A stretch of 64,000 bases of DNA, from positions 461,426 to 525,425 of the forward strand of contig NZ_JH976537.1 of the NCBI RefSeq assembly GCF_000309385.1, written 5' to 3'. The stretch comes from Nodosilinea nodulosa PCC 7104. GTDB lineage: Bacteria > Cyanobacteriota > Cyanobacteriia > Phormidesmidales > Phormidesmidaceae. Each line of letters starts with the position of its first letter. Position 1 is the first letter of the stretch. Positions 1 through 8,457 of this stretch are shown in pieces. The translations under genes and the position numbers were made by a program. The notes below the pieces were generated by a model. The model worked only from the letters and a program-made list of their open reading frames with translations, had not been told where the DNA came from and made no database searches.

Positions 1-346
1 TTGCGTGGATATATGTTCTGACGTAGATGTAACGCCCGAGGGAAGTATACGGTTCAGTGAACTGCGTGGGATATCTCAATCAAGCCAGGGAAACACTCGA
101 TGTTCAGTGAATTCGTCTCTTTTGCCGCAGCATGTGCCAAGCCAATACTATCTATGATTGCTTTGCGATCGCCAATACGCAGAGAACATTTCTCGCAATA
201 TTCTTTGTTTTTAACGGATTAATAAAGGCCAGATAAAACAAAACCTACCTTTAGGGGGTAACTAATCATAGGAAAAATTTAATTTTAAGTAATTAGTCAA
301 AGATTAAATACTGTAGCTGCCATGGTCAAGTGGGCCAGACCCCTCA
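1..346. other. AT-rich intergenic stretch, no gene seen
   Basis: No convincing open frame, RNA gene or repeat was found here. The stretch is more AT-rich than the rest of the window and contains one GCGATCGC octamer near 157. It may hold the 3' or promoter region of a gene to the left of the window, but nothing specific can be supported. Confidence 0.5.
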
Positions 347-400
347 CCCCTAGGGCGTGTCATCAATTCTTGCGGCGATTAATTGATGACAGCCCCTAGC
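347..400. repeat. Hairpin repeat, copy 1 (CTAGGG...GTCATCAATT family)
   Basis: The arms CTAGGGCGTGTCATCAATT (from about 350) and AATTGATGACAGCCCCTAG (381-399) are imperfect inverted repeats separated by about 12 bases. Related sequence occurs at 6558-6634 and 46713-46844. All three copies lie beside gene 3' ends; this one is about 50 bases past the stop of the LptA-like gene. It may act as a transcription terminator or mRNA-end hairpin, which is inference. Confidence 0.7.
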
Positions 401-449
401 ACAAATGAGCATTTACCCGACACAGACGACTTCCCCAGTTAACCTGCCT

Positions 450-1013
450 CTACGGCGTCAGCGGTTGAGGCTCACCCTCTACCGGGCTAACGTCTAGCAC
501 CACGGGTGGCTTGGGCGGGGTCGGGCGACTGCCCGACGGCCCCGAGTCCTGCACTGAGGGAGGCTCCGCCTCAGGCAGGGTGTACACCGCCTCCACCTGG
601 TCGTTGGGGCGGGGGGTGGCGACAAAGCGATCTTCGTTGATCAGGTAGGTGACCACCTCGGCCCGCAGCGTATTGCCCTCCTGGGTAACAACCACATTGC
701 CGCTGAGCACAATCCGATCTTCGTTGCTGAAATAGTCGGCCTGGGCGGAGGTGGCCTGAATGCGGCGGGAGGGGTAGTCGATCTGCACATTGCCACGGGC
801 GGTGATGATGCCCGTGGCGGCATTGGCCTCCTGAACGTCCGATCGCAGGGTAATAGTGCCGCCATCCTGAGCCTGGGCGGGGCTGCCCCCCAGCGGTGCC
901 AGACTGCCGCCATCCAGCGCTACCACGGCTCCGGCCACCGCCATCCCCATCCAAAGCCAGCGAAACCCACGCACCATACAATTACCCAGCTCTGTTGCGA
1001 TCAATGCTTCCAT
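450..1013 (-). CDS. LptA/OstA-like periplasmic protein
   Basis: A 187-residue protein with an N-terminal hydrophobic segment (about residues 19-37) ending in a signal-peptidase-like AQA motif, so it is probably exported. Residues about 52-125 show the OstA/LptA pattern: repeated beta-strand units such as ITLRSDVQEANAATGIITAR and VQIDYPSRRIQATSAQADY, as in proteins that carry lipopolysaccharide across the periplasm. The C-terminal 40 residues are Pro-rich and probably disordered. The ATG at 1013 has a GGAGGG Shine-Dalgarno sequence 3-4 bases upstream; the ATG at 977 would shorten the n-region of the signal peptide. No lptB or lptC gene is adjacent. The family assignment is good; a true LPS transport role is inferred. 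Confidence 0.75.
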   Translation of the reverse strand: MEALIATELGNCMVRGFRWLWMGMAVAGAVVALDGGSLAPLGGSPAQAQDGGTITLRSDVQEANAATGIITARGNVQIDYPSRRIQATSAQADYFSNEDRIVLSGNVVVTQEGNTLRAEVVTYLINEDRFVATPRPNDQVEAVYTLPEAEPPSVQDSGPSGSRPTPPKPPVVLDVSPVEGEPQPLTP

Positions 1014-1044
1014 AGCCCTCCAATCTTACTGTATCCACCCTGCG

Positions 1045-1290
1045 CCCATTCCCATTCCCTAGCCCACTCCCTTCCCCTGTCCACCCACCCATCCCCCTAC
1101 TCCCCCACTCCCCACTCCCCTACTCCCCCACTCCCCACTCCCCTACTCCCCTACTCCCCACTCCCCCAATCCCATCTCCTCATCCCCCCATCCCCCCATC
1201 ACCCCATCCCCCCATCCCCCCATCCCCCACCTCCTAACGCCCCACGCCCCACGCCCCCACGCTATCCTCAAAACACCCCCACCCCACTAC
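1045..1290. repeat. C-rich simple repeat (CCCCACTCCCC / CCCATCCCC type)
   Basis: About 245 bases of almost pure C/T/A on the plus strand, made of short units such as CCCCTACTCCC, CCCCACTCCC and CCCCATC in imperfect tandem. The run reaches to a few bases before the threonine aldolase start codon. The minus strand is G-rich and could form G-quadruplexes. Similar tracts occur at 8283-8457, 32234-32290 and 37313-37392. No open frame is credible. Confidence 0.85.
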
Positions 1291-1295
1291 CCACT

Positions 1296-2372
1296 ATGGT
1301 CCTCGCCCCACCCACCCACCGCCCCCTCCAGTTCGCCAGCGACAACTACTCCGGCATCTGCCCCGAGGCCCTGGACTACCTGCTCAAGGCCAACCAGGGG
1401 GACGTGCCCGCCTACGGCGACGACGACTGGACGCAAAAGGCTGCCGACGCCTTTCGATCGCTGTTTGAAACCGACTGCGAAGTGTTCTTCGTCTTTAACG
1501 GCACGGCGGCCAACTCGCTGACCCTGGCCTCGCTGTGCCAGTCGTACCACAGCGTAATTTGCCACGAGCTGGCCCATGTCGAAACCGACGAGTGCGGTGC
1601 CCCCGAATTTGCCAGCAACGGCTCTAAGCTACTGCTGGCCCAGGGCGATAACGGCAAGCTCGACCCCGCCGATGTGGAGCGGTTGATCACCAAACGCACC
1701 GACATTCACTACCCCAAGCCCAAGGTGATTAGCCTCACCCAGGCCACCGAGGTGGGCACCCTCTATACCACCAACGAGCTAGCCGCCCTTAGCGGCCTGG
1801 CCCGCCAGCACGGGCTCAAGGTACATATGGACGGTGCTCGCTTTGCCAATGCCCTGGTGGCCTCGGGCAAAACCCCGGCGGAGCTGACCTGGAAGGCAGG
1901 CATTGACGTGCTGTGCTGCTGTGGCACCAAAAACGGCATGGGCATTGGCGAGGCGATTTTGTTTTTTGATCGATCGCTAGCCGAAGATTTTGCCTACCGC
2001 TGCAAGCAGGCGGGGCAGCTGTGCTCAAAAATGCGGTTTATCTCGGCCCCGTGGCTGGGGCTGCTGGAGACGGGAGCCTGGCTGCGCAACGCCGAGCACG
2101 CCAACCGCATGGCGGCCTACCTGGAGCAGCAGCTACAGGACATTCCTGGGCTAAAACTGCTGTTCCCCCGCCAGGTCAACGGGGTGTTTGTGCAGATGCC
2201 CCAGGCCTTGATTGATGAACTCTACCGCCGGGGCTGGAAGTTCTACACCTTCATCGGCAGCGGTGGGGTGCGGCTGATGTGCGCCTGGAATACGACCCCC
2301 GAGGTAATCGACGCGCTAGTGGCGGATATTAAGGATTCGATGTCTGCGCTACACCACAGGTTGGGGCAATAG
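1296..2372 (+). CDS. ltaE: Low-specificity L-threonine aldolase (PLP-dependent)
   Basis: A 358-residue fold-type I PLP enzyme of the threonine aldolase/beta-eliminating lyase family, expected to cleave L-threonine or L-allo-threonine to glycine and acetaldehyde. Family signatures are FASDNYSG near the N-terminus, the NGTAANSLTL phosphate-binding region, HVETDECGAPEF, the HMDGARFANAL segment with the cofactor-binding Asp, and the PLP lysine in CCCGTKNGMG. The length is slightly above the usual 330-350. The ATG at 1296 lies directly after the C-rich repeat, and no Shine-Dalgarno sequence is visible. The gene stands alone, with an IS630 element inserted about 70 bases downstream. Confidence 0.92.
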   Translation: MVLAPPTHRPLQFASDNYSGICPEALDYLLKANQGDVPAYGDDDWTQKAADAFRSLFETDCEVFFVFNGTAANSLTLASLCQSYHSVICHELAHVETDECGAPEFASNGSKLLLAQGDNGKLDPADVERLITKRTDIHYPKPKVISLTQATEVGTLYTTNELAALSGLARQHGLKVHMDGARFANALVASGKTPAELTWKAGIDVLCCCGTKNGMGIGEAILFFDRSLAEDFAYRCKQAGQLCSKMRFISAPWLGLLETGAWLRNAEHANRMAAYLEQQLQDIPGLKLLFPRQVNGVFVQMPQALIDELYRRGWKFYTFIGSGGVRLMCAWNTTPEVIDALVADIKDSMSALHHRLGQ

Positions 2373-2440
2373 TGCCAATATCGGCTATTCCCCGAACCAG
2401 GTCGGTAGCTCCCAACCATTATGCAAATTAATGCTTTATA

Positions 2441-3554
2441 CCGATTCCCTATGAGGCAAGGCAAAATAGAGGGGTAGTGAGTTCAAGCATGAAGGATGGC
2501 TCGTCCACTGAAGTTAGAGGTTCATGAAAGTGCAGACTACCTCCTCAAAAGCCTGCGCCAAGCCCGAAGTGCCGCTCAAGCGGAGCGCCTGCGACTGCTG
2601 TGGTGGTACAAGAGCGGCCAAGTGACTGAGCATAAAGAGTTCAGTCATCGTCTGGGGCGCTCCCCATCGACGATTACGCGCTGGCTCAAGCGGTATCGAG
2701 ACGAGGGGTTAGCCGGTCTGCTAGAGGAACGGACAGCCCCCGGTAAAGCCCCTCGCATCGACGGCGAGCTCCTGGAGAAACTCAAAGCGCGCTTGGATTC
2801 CCCTGAAGGCTTTGCCAGCTATGGCGAGGTGCAGCAGTGGCTGGAAGCCCAGAGTGGTGAGCCAATTCCCTACAAGACGGTGCATAAGACGGTACGTTAT
2901 CGCTTAGGTGCCAAGCTGAAAGCCCCTCGTCCGCAGAACATCAAACAAGACCCAGTCGCCGTCGCAACCTATAAAAAAAATAGGTCTCGCCCTGAGGGTG
3001 TTAGGGGACTACTTTGGCCAGGGCAAACCCCTGCGCTATCTCTGTCAAGACGAGATGCGCCTGGGCTTGATGAGCCAGCGGGGGCGAGTGATTACGGCCC
3101 GTGGGGTCAAGCCGATAGCGATGAAACAGTATGTTCGCGAGAATTTTTGGCTTTATGGGGTTGTGGAACCGCTCTCAGGCTGGCACCTCTGCCAGGAATA
3201 TCCTCACCTCAACGGGACGCATTTTCAGCGCTTTATCACGGCGGTCTCGAATGCTCTGGGCGACGATGTCGCCGTCATGCAGATGGATCAGGCCCATCGA
3301 GCCAAAACGTTGGTATGGCCAGACAACCTGATTCCTATCTTTCAACCGCCTTACAGTCCCGAACTCAATCCAGCCGAGCGCTTTTGGCAGCATCTGAAGT
3401 CACCGCTCAAGGGCAAGTGTTTCCAGACATTGGATCAGTTGCGGCAGCACATGGGTAACCGAATTGAAAGCTTGAGTACCGAGGCCATCGCCTCCTTGAC
3501 CGGCTATGACTTTATCCTGGAAGCACTGTTCTGTGCAGCTTTATAGGGAATTGG
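2441..3554 (+). mobile_element. IS630-family insertion sequence
   Basis: A 1,114-bp element. Its ends are inverted repeats: CCGATTCCCTAT at the left and ATAGGGAATTGG at the right, with one mismatch. The element is flanked by TA on both sides (2439-2440 and 3555-3556), matching the TA target duplication of IS630/Tc1 elements. It carries one transposase gene in two overlapping frames, and the transposase stop codon lies inside the right terminal repeat. It inserted downstream of the threonine aldolase gene. Confidence 0.9.
2496..3546 (+). CDS. IS630 transposase, two overlapping frames
   Basis: The first frame (from ATG 2496) encodes the helix-turn-helix region, with FSHRLGRSPSTITRWLKRY and the winged-helix linker. 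The second frame covers the DDE catalytic domain: DEMRLG, MQMDQAHRAKT and NPAERFWQHLK. The frames join at a run of eight A residues (about 2972-2979). Skipping one base there gives TYKKIGLALRVLGDYFGQGK, which reads like an intact family member. Transcriptional slippage on A8, programmed +1 frameshifting or a simple mutation are all possible. The first frame read alone continues into nonsense until 3458. Confidence 0.85.
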
Positions 3555-3843
3555 TATCAGTTTCTGCTTTTGCCGCGAGCTACGGCGTTGTTTTCTGACT
3601 GCGATCTAACTTCCAGAAGATTGCTGACAGATTGCGATCGCTCGCACCAGCAGATTCTAAAACTCTTCTCCTAGCAGTCTTGCCGATTTCTTGACGATCG
3701 CACTCTACAGTCAAGTTGTGCAGGCAATACCTAGCCTTGCGGCAATACCCTGAGCTACATTTCGGAGCTTCTGGGTCGAGAGTGCTGACTTGCAAATTCA
3801 GCCCATATTGTTGCCTCCCCGACTTTTTTTAAGGAGAAAATCT

Positions 3844-4614
3844 ATGCGGCCAAGGCTAAATAGAGTACCGGAGATAACCGCCGTCTTCTGGATCATTAAA
3901 ATACTTGCAACCACCGTTGGCGAAACCGTCGCCGACTACCTGTCCTATAGCCTGAATTTGGGCCTGGCCGCCACGTCCTACATCATGGGGGCTTTACTAC
4001 TGGTGGCCCTGGGCAATCAATTTCGGCTCCGGCGCTACGTACCCAGCAGCTACTGGCTAGTCGTCGTCCTGATCAGCATTGTCGGCACCCTCATTACAGA
4101 TCGATTAGTCGATGAGTTTGGCGTCAGCTTAGTTACCACCACCGTTGTCTTTAGTATTGGCCTGGCGGCAGTATTTAGCGTCTGGTACGCCAATTAACGA
4201 ACCCTGGCCATGCACTCCATCAATACGGCTAAGCGCGAAGCCTACTACTGGCTTGCCATTTTGCTGACCTTTGCCCTGGGTACGGCGGGGGGAGATTTGC
4301 TATCCGAAGGCACCGGCATGGGCTACGGGCAGGCTCTGCTCGTCTTTGCCGCCCTCATTGGCCTGGTGGCGGGGGGGTATTATTTTTTGCGGCTCAACGG
4401 AGTCCTGGCCTTTTGGCTGGCCTACATTTTGACTCGTCCACTGGGGGCATCGACCGGAGATTTACTGTCCCAATCGGTTGACAACGGAGGGCTGGGGTTT
4501 GGCACCACTGATACGAGCGTTCTTTTTCTTTGTATTATTGTCAGTCTGGTTATTTATCAGAGCTTTCGTCAGCCGAAGGGCGATCGCAGAGCCGTACAGG
4601 ATCTTACGGAATGA
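3844..4614 (+). pseudogene. COG4705-type membrane protein, split by in-frame TAA
   Basis: Two open segments in the same reading frame, 3844-4197 and 4210-4614, together make one COG4705-like membrane protein of about 256 residues with roughly eight hydrophobic segments. The halves are internally similar: ILATTVGETVADYL and TLITDRLVDEFG in the first, FALGTAGGDLLSE and TRPLGASTGDLLSQ in the second. The codon at 4195-4197 is TAA, where a Glu or Gln codon would give continuous sequence (WYAN-x-RTLAMHSIN). ATG 3844 has a good AAGGAG ribosome site. The second half could restart at ATG 4210 without a clear ribosome site. It is either a recent nonsense pseudogene or two half-proteins. Function is unknown; the family is conserved in bacteria. 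Confidence 0.8.
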
Positions 4615-4627
4615 GCTAACTTTAGCC

Positions 4628-6107
4628 GAATGTCACTGACGTAAGCCCTATCAAGCTACCAGCTTAGCTTTCAGGACTGAGCGGGGTTCCTGCATTCTCG
4701 GGAACGGTTTGGGACGACGTTTGACGACTCGGGGTTCTGAACGGTTGGGGCGAAAGGGAACAATCAGCTCTTGCACAGCGCTTAACAAGGCCTGGTAGCC
4801 TCGCTGTTGCTGGGATGGAGCGAGATGGAGAAACTCGGGTCGGAAGTGATTAAATTGTTGCCGAGTGCCCTGAAGGGAGAGCCGTAACGCGTCGACCTCA
4901 GAGTCGGCAGTCGCCTCCCACATGAGGGTTCGCAGCAGATTGTAGGTCAACAGATGAACCCAAATGCTTTTGGTCACCATAGCGGGCGTTTTGGCGGCAA
5001 TCATCTCCATAGCTAAGGTGGTCTTGAGATGCCTGAGATTGACTTCGGTGGCCTGCCAGCGGAGGTGATAGAGTTCGGCCAATTTAGCTTTGCGATACCG
5101 CTTGGCGTCCATCAGGGTGGTCACCACTACGATGTTGGTCGGTCGAAACCCAGGCGTCTGAATGGAGAGAAAGACTTCGCGTACCTCAATCGACTCGGGT
5201 AAGGCTTCAAACTCCTCAGGCGAGAGGGCGTCGGGGCATTGCTTGGGGCGTTGCCACCGGACAATGTGGTCGCCAATCCCAAGCTTTTTGCCACGCCTGA
5301 AATCGCAGCGGCGCTGATGGTGCTTGCGAAAAACGGCATCGGCTCCCGTCAGCGCGACCCAGGCCAGATCCACATAGGTGCCATAGGCCGAATCGGCCAC
5401 CACCACATCCTCTGGGCGCAGGGTCTGGTAAAGTTGGCGGGCTAAGCGCCACTCACTCACCCGAAAAGGAGCCATCGCTACCTCCAAGACCGCTCCCGTA
5501 GTCACGCAAAACCACACCTGAAGCTTCAACAGCGGAAAGCCACAGCCCGTCTTCTGATTGCTGTGTTGGGGATACGCCGCTTGATTGGCCTTGGTATCAC
5601 TCATCAAGACCGTCGTGGCATCAAAGGCCTTGACTCGGCGACCACACCACCGTTGTTCCGGGGATACTTTCCGTTGTAACGCCCTCGTCACTCGCTTTAG
5701 TAGGGGTGGGAAAATGGACTCGCTCAGGCGCTTACGCGCTTTACTGTACCCCCCGGTATCGGCTGACGGCGGCTCTAAGCCCGCCAGGCTCATCCAGGCC
5801 ACCACCCGCTTGACCGCATGGCTGAGACTGCCATCGACATCAAGAACTTGGGAGATCCAACTCCACAGCACTACCATTGGGGTGTAGAGCACTTGGCGAT
5901 AGGCGATGCCTTGTTCGTCCACTACAGCCTGGACTTCGGCTTCCGGTAGAACCTTGGCAAAGGGTAGACCGATACTGTTTTGGTATTTCTCCTTGAGGAC
6001 ATCCGCACGATTCGGCATCATAGAGACATGGTTTTGGGTTTCGACGCTTCGATCTTTACAGATCAAGCGCTTGAAGCCTTTTCTGCTCTCTTATGTCAGT
6101 GCCATTC
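4628..6107 (-). mobile_element. IS4-type insertion sequence with 10-bp target duplication
   Basis: A 1,480-bp element. The terminal repeats are GAATGTCACTGACGTAAG (4628-4645) and its near complement CTTATGTCAGTGCCATTC (6090-6107), 16 of 18 matching. The 10-mer AACTTTAGCC occurs directly outside each end (4618-4627 and 6108-6117) and is the target-site duplication. A perfect duplication and a full-length transposase suggest a recent insertion, about 14 bases past the COG4705 gene. Confidence 0.93.
4651..6021 (-). CDS. IS4-type DDE transposase
   Basis: A 456-residue transposase starting at ATG 6021; an upstream TTG at 6066 would add 15 residues. The N-terminal DNA-binding domain includes the conserved segment LSHAVKRVVAWMSLAGLEPP. 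The RNase-H-like catalytic core shows KAFDATTVLMSD (first Asp), VVVADSAYGTYVD (second Asp) and YHLRWQATEVNLRHLK, the YREK-type motif with the catalytic Glu. The C-terminus is Arg/Lys/Pro-rich. The frame is intact, so the enzyme may be active. Its orientation is opposite to the flanking COG4705 and PepSY-like genes. Confidence 0.9.
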   Translation of the reverse strand: MMPNRADVLKEKYQNSIGLPFAKVLPEAEVQAVVDEQGIAYRQVLYTPMVVLWSWISQVLDVDGSLSHAVKRVVAWMSLAGLEPPSADTGGYSKARKRLSESIFPPLLKRVTRALQRKVSPEQRWCGRRVKAFDATTVLMSDTKANQAAYPQHSNQKTGCGFPLLKLQVWFCVTTGAVLEVAMAPFRVSEWRLARQLYQTLRPEDVVVADSAYGTYVDLAWVALTGADAVFRKHHQRRCDFRRGKKLGIGDHIVRWQRPKQCPDALSPEEFEALPESIEVREVFLSIQTPGFRPTNIVVVTTLMDAKRYRKAKLAELYHLRWQATEVNLRHLKTTLAMEMIAAKTPAMVTKSIWVHLLTYNLLRTLMWEATADSEVDALRLSLQGTRQQFNHFRPEFLHLAPSQQQRGYQALLSAVQELIVPFRPNRSEPRVVKRRPKPFPRMQEPRSVLKAKLVA

Positions 6108-6262
6108 AACTTTAGCCCTTTTTTCGAATCAATCGAAGGGTTTAAAGCCCGCTCATAATTCCTCCTCTTTTTTGAAACCGTGTGATGTTGACACCGATTT
6201 GACACAGGCCTGACATTTGGCTCTGCAAAAGTTCAGTTACTCTTTCGTGGAAAAATAACATC

Positions 6263-6553
6263 ATGACGAGCGCCAAAAACCTTCGCCAGGTTCATCGTTT
6301 CCTGGCTCCGCTGATGCTATTGCCAATTCTGCTGACGGTTTTGACTGGCTCGTTTTACCAGCTTGTGGATATGGCTGGCAAAGGAGAAGCCTTTGACTGG
6401 CTGATGGATCTGCACAAGGGCAATTTTGGGATCGTGGATCTACAGGTTATTTACCCCTTTCTAAATTCCCTAGGGCTATTGATACTGATCGCCACCGGCA
6501 TTTTCATGTGGTTGCAGCCCAAGCGCCGGTTTCAAAAGAAGCTAAATTCATAG
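6263..6553 (+). CDS. Small PepSY-associated membrane protein
   Basis: A 96-residue membrane protein with two hydrophobic helices (about residues 13-34 and 67-84). It begins with the pattern LRQVHRFLAPLMLLPILLTVLTG, typical of the first helix of PepSY-TM proteins: a conserved His after the N-terminal Arg, then the helix. A short loop with DWLMDLHKGNFG precedes the second helix. A basic tail (QPKRRFQKK) is expected in the cytoplasm. It is much shorter than full PepSY-TM proteins and resembles the small cyanobacterial versions. Role unknown. A hairpin repeat follows its stop codon within about 5 bases. Confidence 0.7.
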   Translation: MTSAKNLRQVHRFLAPLMLLPILLTVLTGSFYQLVDMAGKGEAFDWLMDLHKGNFGIVDLQVIYPFLNSLGLLILIATGIFMWLQPKRRFQKKLNS

Positions 6554-6557
6554 GCCA

Positions 6558-6634
6558 CTAGTCTGTTGTTTGGGTCGGGCGTGGCAATGCTGTTGGAATC
6601 AGGACCTTAGCCAGCAATGATGCCACGCCCTAGG
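6558..6634. repeat. Hairpin repeat, copy 2
   Basis: The segment contains GGGTCGGGCGTGGCA, then GGAATCAGGACCTTAGCC, and ends TGATGCCACGCCCTAGG. The GGGCGTGGCA and TGCCACGCCC arms pair. It is closely similar to 46766-46844 and shares its right end with copy 1 at 347-400. It lies just past the stop of the small PepSY-like gene. Confidence 0.75.
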
Positions 6635-6711
6635 CCGGGTAGAGCGGGGGTGGCTGTATTTTCTCAAGGTGAAACCTGAGACAATATAGCTGACCCCTTT
6701 CTTCCTTGGCC

Positions 6712-7791
6712 ATGAGCTGGAAATCTCGTCTGCTGCGCGTTGGTCTATGGGGTCTCACCCTGCCTTTGATCGTACTCAACGGGTGGGTACTGCTGCTGCT
6801 TTTCAACTACTTCCGCACCATTGTGACCATCGTGGTGGTGGCGACCCTGCTGGCCTTCGTGCTGGAGTATCCCGTTGCCTGGCTACAGCGGTTTAGCATT
6901 CGCCGTCCGCGGGCGGTGCTGATTGTGCTGCTCTCCTTTGGCCTGGTGCTGCTGATTTTGGGCATCACCCTAATTCCTGTCATCATCGAGCAGGTAAATG
7001 AGCTAGGCGATCGCCTGCCCAGCTGGATTGCCTCGGGTACCCATCAGCTCAACGGCTTGCAGTCCTGGGCGGTGGCGCGCCGCCTGCCGATCGATCTCAG
7101 TCGGTGGATTACGCAATTAGAAGATCAGGTGGCCAGTCAGCTTCAGTCGGCCAGCGGCGCCGTTGTTGGCACCCTGGTTAGCGCCATTGGCAGCGTGCTG
7201 AACGTGATGCTGACCCTGGTGCTGACCTTTTATCTATTGCTCTACGGTCGGCAGCTTTGGGACGGCGTATTTCGCTATTTTCCCGTCACCACGGGCGCTC
7301 AGCTGCGGGAAAGCCTGCGCCACAACTTTCACAACTATTTTGTCGCCCAGGCAACCGTGGCCCTGCTGATGGGAACAGCCATGACCGTTGCTTTTGTGGT
7401 CATTCAAGTGCCCTTTGGCCTCGTATTTGGCCTGGGGGTGGGCCTGCTGGCCCTGTTTCCCTTTGGGGCGGCGCTGGGCATTACCCTCGTGAGCAGCCTA
7501 ACCGCCCTGAGCAGTATTTGGCTGGGGGTGAGGGTGTTGGTGGTGGCCGTAGTGATTGACCAGCTGATTGAAAACGGCCTGGCTCCCCAGCTCATCGGCG
7601 GGTTTACCGGGCTAAGCCCGGTCTGGATTTTAATTTCACTACTGGTGGGGGCAAAGGTGGCCGGGCTGCTGGGGGTGGTAATAGCGGTTCCCATTGCCGG
7701 GTCGATTCGAGATATTTTGGCCATCTCAGCGCCGCCAACGGTTGCCCCAGCGGCAGACATGGCCAGCCCCCATGTGCCCCATCAGCCGTGA
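6712..7791 (+). CDS. AI-2E family (PerM/UPF0118) transporter
   Basis: A 359-residue polytopic inner-membrane protein with about eight hydrophobic segments, including the N-terminal pair (residues about 10-60) and a large loop with the ELGDRLPSWIASG pattern. The C-terminal region carries the family signature: the GLVFGLGVGLLALFPFGAALG stretch and the PVWILISLLVGAKVAGLLGVVIAVPIAG stretch. Members export small molecules or act in ion transport; the substrate here is unknown. ATG 6712 is preferred over a TTG six bases upstream. A clear paralogue lies at 46840-47919. Confidence 0.85.
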   Translation: MSWKSRLLRVGLWGLTLPLIVLNGWVLLLLFNYFRTIVTIVVVATLLAFVLEYPVAWLQRFSIRRPRAVLIVLLSFGLVLLILGITLIPVIIEQVNELGDRLPSWIASGTHQLNGLQSWAVARRLPIDLSRWITQLEDQVASQLQSASGAVVGTLVSAIGSVLNVMLTLVLTFYLLLYGRQLWDGVFRYFPVTTGAQLRESLRHNFHNYFVAQATVALLMGTAMTVAFVVIQVPFGLVFGLGVGLLALFPFGAALGITLVSSLTALSSIWLGVRVLVVAVVIDQLIENGLAPQLIGGFTGLSPVWILISLLVGAKVAGLLGVVIAVPIAGSIRDILAISAPPTVAPAADMASPHVPHQP

Positions 7792-7816
7792 ACCGCCGAG
7801 GCCAAAGGGCCAGACC

Positions 7817-8263
7817 TCAGGCCTTTAGGCTCTGGCTCAGCACCAGGGCCATCACAAAGACAAATACCGCAAAGCCCTCCACAATCCCCGCCGGAGCCAG
7901 GGATTTACCAAAAATTTCAGGCTTGCTCTTAGAGGCGTTGATGGCCATGGCGCAGCAGTTGCCCTGGTAGGTGCCGCACATCAGCAGGGCCAACCCCGCC
8001 AGCCCGCCGATCGCAAAAATACCCAGCGCCGCCGCTGCCCCCGTCTTCTGCTGCAAGATAAACATCAGCACAATGCCCAGAATCGCGTGGGTAGAGGGCA
8101 GTGCTGCTACGCCGAGAAACTTACCGTGCCCTGTTTCGGTTTCCATCATCGCCCCGATCGCTGCCATGCCGCTGCGAGCGCAGCCAATGATGCTGCCAAT
8201 GGCGCTGAGGGAGACGACGGCGAAGAGGCCGATGTAGGCGAAACCGATGAGAATGTTGTCCAT
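7817..8263 (-). CDS. ntpK: V/A-type ATP synthase subunit K (rotor ring)
   Basis: A 148-residue proteolipid with two hairpins (four helices), the last gene of the V-ATPase operon. By comparison with the Enterococcus hirae Na+ ring, the ion-site positions are Thr58, His59 (Gln in E. hirae), Gln100 in GTYQGN and the carboxylate Glu129 in GIVEGFAVF. Only the second hairpin carries the acidic residue, as in other duplicated K subunits. The Gln-to-His change leaves ion choice (Na+ or H+) open. The ring sits in the membrane beside subunit I. The gene is separated from atpI by a G/C-rich repeat. Confidence 0.9.
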   Translation of the reverse strand: MDNILIGFAYIGLFAVVSLSAIGSIIGCARSGMAAIGAMMETETGHGKFLGVAALPSTHAILGIVLMFILQQKTGAAAALGIFAIGGLAGLALLMCGTYQGNCCAMAINASKSKPEIFGKSLAPAGIVEGFAVFVFVMALVLSQSLKA

Positions 8264-8282
8264 GTTGAGTGTTTTAGGGTGA

Positions 8283-8457
8283 ATGGGTGAAGGGATGGAG
8301 GAGTGGGGGAAGGTGGGGGAGGTGAGGAAGGTAGGGAAGGTGAGGAAGGTGGAGGAGGTGGGGAAGGTGGGGAAGACTTCTAAAACTAACGCCTTTGTTA
8401 CACCACCTCCCTATCTCCCCTACTCCCCTAACCCCTACTCCCCACCTCCCTACCTCC
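8283..8457. repeat. G-rich then C-rich simple repeat inside the V-ATPase operon
   Basis: Plus-strand GGGGAAGGTGGGGGAGG-type units (about 8283-8382) are followed by CCACCTCCCTATCTCCCC-type units (8401-8457). The two halves are roughly complementary, so the transcript could fold on itself. The repeat fills the gap between the stop region of subunit I and the start of subunit K and could set the ratio of ring to other subunits. That last point is inference. Confidence 0.8.

Noticed and set aside
3580..3795. Minus-strand open frame of 71 residues right of the IS630
   Set aside because: No ribosome site, no recognised family and unusual codon use; treated as non-coding.
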